From Salinibacterium sp. (lineage in GTDB: Bacteria > Actinomycetota > Actinomycetes > Actinomycetales > Microbacteriaceae): DNA of 11,622 nucleotides. The translations under genes were made by a program, and so were the position numbers. This document shows positions 7,579 through 11,622 of the stretch, one piece after another; position 1 is the first letter of the stretch; the number at the start of each line of letters is the position of its first letter. The notes beneath the pieces are model-generated. The model made no database searches and had not been told where the DNA came from. It saw nothing but the letters and a program-made list of their open reading frames with translations. The stretch spans positions 1 to 11,622 of the forward strand of contig JANXTJ010000209.1 in the NCBI GenBank assembly GCA_025352485.1. Direction: 5' to 3'.

Positions 7579-8930
7579 TGTCCCGTCTGTCGATCAGGGC
7601 GCGCATCACCATCGGCAGCATGCTGGTGGCGGTGGTTCTGCTGGCGATCGCTCTGGTGGCGATCCGCGCTGAGGTGGCGCAGATTCTCACGGCGGCAGAT
7701 GTAACTCTGGCCGAGGGCGACCTGGCATCGTTCGAGAAGGACATCATTGCCAACCCCGCCGAGAAGGTCGATGATCCGGGAACGGGAGTGCTGGTGTACG
7801 TCGTCAACCCAGCCGGCCTCGTTCAGGTGAACACGCTCCCGCACGATATTTTGCCTCTCGTAGTGGGCAAGCCGGCCGCCGCGGAACAGCACCTCGCCAC
7901 AGACGATGAGGGGCGCACCTTTGTCGTTGTGGGCCAAGCCCTCCCCACGCCCAACGGAGTGTGGGCGCTCTGGGCGACGCGCAGCACGTCGGCGAGCAGT
8001 CTCGCCCTCGACGGGCTCGATCGCGTTCTTGCCGTCGGCGGCGTGCTGCTGCTGCTCACGTTCGGCCTCGCGGCCTGGCTGCTGGCCACAGTGGCACTGC
8101 GCCCGGTGGCACGCATGCGTCGGCGTGCCGAGGCGCTCGAGACCGATGCCAGCGACGGTGACCTGCCGGTCGGCCAAGCGCGCGACGAACTGGCCAAGCT
8201 TGCGACCACCCTCAACGCCTTCCTCGGTAGGGTGCGCGCCTCCTCCGCCCGCGAGAAACGGATGGTCTCTGACGCGGCCCACGAGCTACGAACTCCCCTT
8301 GCCGCGCTCAAGACCCAGCTTGAGCTGGCGCACGGAGATTTCGGGGATGCCGCGGCGCTCGCCCTGCAGGTGCGGGCTGCCGAGGCCTCCGTAGACCGGC
8401 TCTCGTCGCTGGCGGCCAACCTGCTGGAGCTCACCCGACTCGAATCGCACCAGGGGCCGCGCGCCTCTAGCAGCACGAGCGAATTGGTGAGCGAGCTGAT
8501 GGGCTGCGTCGACAGGGCCCGAATGCTGGGGCTGGCGAAATCTGCCGATGTCGGCTTCAGCGCGCCTCCCGGGGGCACCGAGTTTCGGTACGCCATCGAC
8601 GCGCAGTCTTTCGGCCGACTCGTGGACAACCTGTTTTCCAATTCGCTTGCCGCGATCGCGGAGGCAGGCTCGGTAACCGCGGCGCTGAGTCAGGATGCCG
8701 CCGGTCTCACGCTCGAGGTGACCGACGATGGCCCCGGTGTGCCTAGCGCCTTCTTGCCGAAGGCCTTCGAGCGCTTCAGCCGCCCGGATTTTTCTCGAAC
8801 GGGCAGCACCGGTGGCACCGGCCTCGGCCTCGCCCTGGTCAGGGCCATCGCCGAGGACGCGGGCGGCACGGCACGGCTGCATAACGGTGCACGCGGGCTC
8901 GTGGTTACCGTGCGCATCCCGCAGATGTGA
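7575..8930 (+). CDS. sensor histidine kinase 2 (HAMP/HisKA/HATPase_c)
   Basis: A 451-residue kinase with the same plan as kinase 1: SRLSIRARIT at the N-terminus, helix 1 about 12-31, extracytoplasmic sensor about 32-148, helix 2 about 150-172, HAMP about 173-225 with ALRPVARMRRR, AHELRTP with phospho-acceptor H236, N-box DNLFSNS (351-357), G1 TDDGPGV (383-389), G2 GGTGLGLA (413-420). The sensor shares spaced blocks with kinase 1: NPAGLVQVNTLP against DPAGILRLTTLP, and a strand ending in GVWALWATRS against GTWTVVSARS. It differs in carrying two His and more acidic residues in the loop, so ligands may have diverged. ATG 7575 overlaps the regulator stop as ATGA; ATG 7578 is the next codon and equally usable. 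The longer open frame reaching back to 7437 lies inside the regulator and is not used. The stop sits within a short palindrome, 65 bp before the reductase gene. Confidence 0.92.
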
Positions 8931-8941
8931 GGACTCTCACA
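8926..8941. repeat. perfect 6-bp inverted repeat with 4-bp spacer
   Basis: TGTGAG-GACT-CTCACA spans the kinase 2 stop codon (8928-8930). It could form a small RNA hairpin with a 4-base loop or be a 16-bp protein-binding palindrome ahead of the reductase gene. No T-run follows, so it is not a standard intrinsic terminator. It is short enough to be a chance occurrence. Confidence 0.35.
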
Positions 8942-8995
8942 CACCACCCTGCCGGCTTAAGGCCCGCGCATAGGTTTCCGCCGCACAGTGGGTAG
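8931..8995 (+). promoter_or_regulatory. short gap upstream of the flavin reductase cluster
   Basis: These 65 bases separate kinase 2 from the reductase gene on the same strand. TAGGTT (8971-8976) fits TANNNT and would place a transcript start near 8983, but no -35 is convincing. There is no clear Shine-Dalgarno sequence before ATG 8996. The gap leaves room for an internal promoter, yet read-through from the two-component genes is equally possible. Confidence 0.25.
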
Positions 8996-10417
8996 ATGAG
9001 TACCCAGGCCCACGTTCGCCCGAACCTGCCGAGACAGTATTCTCGGACGCCGCGCGTCGACCGCCGCCGCCAGTTCGCCCGCAGGGCACGGATGTCTGAT
9101 CTGCTGGTTACCGCACTGTGGGCCTCTGGGGCTGCCGCCGCCGCACTCTTTCTTGCCGCCGGTGGCGCGGCCCAGTTCACCTCCCCCGCAACGGTCGTGA
9201 CCAGCCTCGGGATCATCATGGGGCTCGTTGGTTCCGACTTCGTTCTGGTGATGCTGGTGCTCGCCGCGCGAGTGCCCCTCATCGACCGCACCATCGGCCA
9301 TGATCGCGCCGTCGCCGTGCACCGCTCACTCGGTAAGCCGGCGCTGTACCTGCTGCTCGCCCACGGCGCACTCCTGCTCGTCGGCTACGGAATGAGCTCT
9401 GGCTACGATCCGATCGCCGAGATCGGGCCGATGCTCGCGCTGCCCGACATGCCCATCGCATTCATCGGCACGGCGCTGTTCATCGCTGTCGTCGTCACAT
9501 CTCTCGTCGCCGTGCGCCGCAAATTTAGTTACGAGGGCTGGCATCTCGTGCACCTGCTGAGCTATCTGGCCGTGGCGTTCGCCCTGCCTCACCAATTCAG
9601 CGTCGGCGGGATCCTCTCCAACGGAACGGGGCAGCGGGTGTACTGGATCGCGCTGTACGTCATCGCGTTCGGCGCCATCATTACCTACCGATTTGTCGAG
9701 CCGGCGGTGTCGAGCCTGCGACACCGGATCACGGTGACCGGCGCCACGGCGGTATCCCCCGGCGTGGCATCCATCCACCTCACCGGGCGCAACCTCCGCC
9801 GCCTCGGCACGGCGGGCGGGCAGTTCTTCATCTGGCGATTCTGGACCAAAAAAACATGGTGGCACGCGCACCCGATATCGCTGTCGGCGATGCCCACCGA
9901 TTTGACGGCCAGGATAACGGTGCGCGATCTCGGGGCCGGAAGCTCCCGAATTGCCATGGTTTCGGCCGGGACTCGAGTATCGATCGAGGGGCCGTACGGC
10001 CTCTTCACCGACACGGCACGGACGGCGCCCCGCCTGGCCATCGTCGCCAGCGGCATCGGAGTGACCCCGGTCAGGGCGCTGCTCGAACACGCGAGGTTCG
10101 CCCCCGGCGAGGCGACCGTGTTGTTGCGGGCCGGCAGCGTCGCCGAGACATACCTCTGGGACGAGATCGGCGAGATCTGCGCCGCGAAGGGGGCAACCCT
10201 GTACACGATGGTCGGGCACCGATCGCGGGTCGGTTCGCGCTGGATGCCGGAGGCCGACGCCCGGCGCGGCGTCACGATTAGCAGCGTATTTCCGCACCTC
10301 GCCGAATCGGACCTCTACCTCTGCGGTCCCACACAATGGCTCGGACTGGTCGAAGATGAGGCGCGGGCCACCGGCCTACCTGCCCACCAAATCCACTCAG
10401 AAAGGTTCGACTGGTGA
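8996..10417 (+). CDS. ferric-reductase-like transmembrane flavin oxidoreductase
   Basis: A 473-residue fusion of a haem-binding membrane domain and a ferredoxin-reductase-like cytoplasmic domain (FRE/NOX superfamily plan). A basic N-terminal tail (about 1-34) is followed by about six helices to residue 232. Candidate haem ligands are H109 and H123 (HRSLGKP...LLAHG, 14 apart) and H186 and H199 (WHLVHLLSY...ALPHQ), with H183 also near. The FAD domain has HPIS (292-295) and EGPYG (331-335); the NAD(P) domain has SGIGVTP (352-358), LCGP (442-445) and the family-typical C-terminus ERFDW. It should move electrons from NAD(P)H via FAD and haem across the membrane. The next two genes encode a flavinylated exported protein and its FMN transferase, so that protein is a likelier electron acceptor than free ferric iron. 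ATG 8996 is used; ATG 9092, just before helix 1, is an alternative. The stop overlaps the next gene's GTG by 4 bp. Confidence 0.9.
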   Translation: MSTQAHVRPNLPRQYSRTPRVDRRRQFARRARMSDLLVTALWASGAAAAALFLAAGGAAQFTSPATVVTSLGIIMGLVGSDFVLVMLVLAARVPLIDRTIGHDRAVAVHRSLGKPALYLLLAHGALLLVGYGMSSGYDPIAEIGPMLALPDMPIAFIGTALFIAVVVTSLVAVRRKFSYEGWHLVHLLSYLAVAFALPHQFSVGGILSNGTGQRVYWIALYVIAFGAIITYRFVEPAVSSLRHRITVTGATAVSPGVASIHLTGRNLRRLGTAGGQFFIWRFWTKKTWWHAHPISLSAMPTDLTARITVRDLGAGSSRIAMVSAGTRVSIEGPYGLFTDTARTAPRLAIVASGIGVTPVRALLEHARFAPGEATVLLRAGSVAETYLWDEIGEICAAKGATLYTMVGHRSRVGSRWMPEADARRGVTISSVFPHLAESDLYLCGPTQWLGLVEDEARATGLPAHQIHSERFDW

Positions 10418-10920
10418 GAACACGTGCAGTGTTGACGAGTGTTTTCGCCTCCGTCGGGGTGCTCGTCGTGGGCTGGCAGTTGGGTGCGGCCGCCGCCACC
10501 CAGGCCACGGTCTCGGCCGCTTCGGCCGCCAAGGGCGGTGCGGGCGCGACTTCCGTCCTACCCGCGCCGAGCGCGAGCCCCACTCCCACAGTCGGCCAAA
10601 AGCCCGCGTCAGCCCCGGTGGCCGCAGCAGCACACAAGAGTGCGGACGGCACCTTCACCGGCGCAAGTGTCGATACGGTGTACGGCAGCGTTCAGGTGCA
10701 GGTCACCGTTTCCGGGGGAAGCATTACCGCGGTCACCGCCCTGCACCTCACCGACGCCGACGGCCGTTCCGTGCAGATCAGCAACCGGGCGGCCCCGACG
10801 CTGGCCCGCGAGGTGCTCGCCGCCCAGTCGGCGAAGGTCTCGAACGTGAGCGGGGCAACTTACACGAGCGAGGCCTACCTCTCTTCGGTGCAGTCGGCCC
10901 TCGACCAGTCGGGCCGCTGA
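10414..10920 (+). CDS. exported FMN-binding protein with SGAT flavinylation site
   Basis: A 168-residue protein. Residues about 5-28 form a signal peptide or N-terminal anchor (RTRAVLTSVFASVGVLVVGW), followed by an Ala/Ser/Pro/Thr-rich linker (about 30-75) that could reach away from the membrane. The FMN_bind domain (about 77-165, starting DGTFTGASVDTVYGSVQVQV) ends with SGATYTS (146-152). In RnfG/NqrC-type proteins ApbE links FMN by a phosphoester to the Thr of S/T-G-A-T, here T149. The Asp that often precedes the motif by three residues is Ser here. No Cys is present, so it is not a lipoprotein. It is placed between a membrane flavin/haem reductase and apbE with a 4-bp and a 1-bp overlap, so all three are very probably one operon. 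Likely role: a one-flavin extracytoplasmic electron carrier. GTG 10414 is preceded by AAAGG at fair spacing. Confidence 0.9.
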   Translation: MRTRAVLTSVFASVGVLVVGWQLGAAAATQATVSAASAAKGGAGATSVLPAPSASPTPTVGQKPASAPVAAAAHKSADGTFTGASVDTVYGSVQVQVTVSGGSITAVTALHLTDADGRSVQISNRAAPTLAREVLAAQSAKVSNVSGATYTSEAYLSSVQSALDQSGR

Positions 10921-11622
10921 TGCGCCACGTCTTCGAGGCGATGGGCACGGTCGTCTCGCTCGAATCTGGGGCCGCGGGCGACGTCCCGCCTGACGTCCCT
11001 GCTGACATCCCGGCTGACATCCCCGCGATCTTCGCCCGCTGGGAGATCCGCTTCAGTCTTTATCTGCCCGGCTCAGAACTCAGTCGTATCGCCCGCGCCG
11101 AGCTCACGCTGATGAACGCCAGCGACGAACTTCGCGCGGTCTATGCCGACGCGCTCGAGTGGCGCGAACGCACGCACGGGGCATTCAGCCCGCACCGCCC
11201 CGACGGCGTGATCGACCTGAACGGCATCGTGAAAGCGGCGACGACGAAGGAGGCGGGCGAGGCACTTCTGGCCGCAGGATGCCGCGACTGGAGCATCAAC
11301 GTCGGTGGCGACATCCTCGTGTCAGGGGCACAGCCCGATGGTGACCCGTGGAGCATCGGAGTGACCGATCCCCGCGAACGAGGCGTGCTACTGACCGCGA
11401 TCCGGCTCTCCGGCTCGCGCCGCGCGGTGGCAACCTCCGGCGCCGCCGAACGGGGCGACCACATCTGGCGCGGGGGAAGCACTGCACCCACCGAGTTCAC
11501 TCAGGTCACGGTGGTGGCCGATGACATCGTGACCGCAGACCTGCCCAGCCTCTTCATCGATGTCCGCACGCTCGAACAGGGGGGCGCGAGGATTGGCACG
11601 ATTGCGGAAGGAGACGAACATG
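10920..11622 (+). CDS. apbE: ApbE, FAD:protein FMN transferase (3' end outside window)
   Basis: At least 234 residues; the frame is open to the last base. ATG 10920 shares one base with the preceding TGA. Motifs: FEAMGT (5-10), FSLYLPGSELSRI (45-57), GVIDLNGIVKA (96-106), NVGGD (127-131), ATSG (171-174) and TAD (205-207). ApbE hydrolyses FAD and, with Mg2+, transfers FMN to the Thr of exported acceptor domains; the gene just upstream encodes such an acceptor. Two departures are visible. The usual His-Ile-x-Asp-Pro-x-Thr-Gly segment is replaced by HIWRGGST, and the Thr four residues after the metal-binding Asp (D207) is Leu. The first may be usual for short actinobacterial forms; the second suggests a changed or shortened C-terminus. 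No signal peptide is seen, although many ApbE act outside the cytoplasm. Residues 21-36 are made by a 12-base tandem repeat. An ATG with a strong ribosome-binding site falls at the window edge inside this frame. Confidence 0.85.
   Translation, partial: MRHVFEAMGTVVSLESGAAGDVPPDVPADIPADIPAIFARWEIRFSLYLPGSELSRIARAELTLMNASDELRAVYADALEWRERTHGAFSPHRPDGVIDLNGIVKAATTKEAGEALLAAGCRDWSINVGGDILVSGAQPDGDPWSIGVTDPRERGVLLTAIRLSGSRRAVATSGAAERGDHIWRGGSTAPTEFTQVTVVADDIVTADLPSLFIDVRTLEQGGARIGTIAEGDEH
10980..11027 (+). repeat. four tandem 12-bp units inside apbE
   Basis: Four consecutive imperfect 12-base units (GACGTCCCGCCT, GACGTCCCTGCT, GACATCCCGGCT, GACATCCCCGCG) encode DVPP-DVPA-DIPA-DIPA. The unit is a multiple of three, so copy-number change would keep the frame. 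The repeat lies in a loop between the N-terminal AMGT strand and the first conserved helix, where length variation is probably tolerated. Confidence 0.85.
11608..11622 (+). CDS. start of a downstream gene (only the first codon inside the window)
   Basis: AAGGAG (11608-11613) sits 6 bases before ATG at 11620-11622, the best Shine-Dalgarno arrangement in the window, which suggests that a fourth gene of the reductase operon begins here, overlapping the apbE frame. The same frame is open back to an ATG at 11560, which would give a short, very basic N-terminus (MSARSNRGARGLARLRKE), but no ribosome-binding site precedes that codon. Nothing can be said about the product. Confidence 0.5.

Noticed and set aside
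9326..10336. 336-codon open frame on the minus strand under the reductase gene
   Set aside because: Its translation is rich in Arg, Gly, Asp and Pro without domain motifs, and it lies wholly antisense to a gene with clear haem, FAD and NAD(P) motifs; long shadow frames are expected at this GC.

Overview
The window looks like chromosomal DNA from a high-GC actinobacterium, most likely of the Microbacteriaceae type. The basis is high GC with strong third-position GC bias, GTG starts, translational coupling through 4-bp GTGA/ATGA overlaps, actinobacterial gene families (a KdpDE pair, a polyprenol-phosphate-mannose synthase next to a family-39 glycosyltransferase, a flavin-reductase/FMN-bind/ApbE cluster), and many copies of the word GGATGCC/GGCATCC. 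No rRNA, tRNA, CRISPR array, insertion sequence or phage gene was seen. Genes cover nearly everything and no gene-free stretch exceeds about 110 bases.

Left part (1-2456): the C-terminal end of the sensor kinase KdpD and all of its response regulator KdpE, presumably the tail of a kdpFABCDE potassium operon that begins outside the window. A small minus-strand membrane protein of unknown function converges on kdpE. Divergent from it is a VIT1/CCC1-family Fe/Mn transporter with a possible DtxR/IdeR-like half-site in front.

Middle-left (2537-4776): a two-gene mannosylation module, a multi-pass GT39/PMT-like glycosyltransferase followed by a DPM1/Ppm1-like polyprenol-phosphate-mannose synthase that would supply its lipid-linked sugar donor at the membrane.

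Centre (4706-8930): two complete OmpR-type two-component systems, each ordered regulator then kinase, placed back to back around a 108-bp shared control region. The two kinases are recognisable paralogues from the N-terminus through the extracytoplasmic sensor to the catalytic domain, so this is an inverted duplication. The minus-strand kinase overlaps the end of the mannose synthase gene antisense by 71 bp.

Right part (8996-11622): a three-gene flavin-based electron-transfer cluster: a membrane ferric-reductase-like haem/FAD/NAD(P) oxidoreductase, an exported FMN-binding protein with an SGAT flavinylation site, and ApbE, the transferase that attaches FMN to that site. ApbE runs off the window end, where a further gene seems to start. 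The inferred working model is that one or both two-component systems sense an envelope signal and control this cluster, which would move electrons from cytoplasmic NAD(P)H across the membrane to a covalently flavinylated carrier outside. The regulatory link rests only on position and strand.
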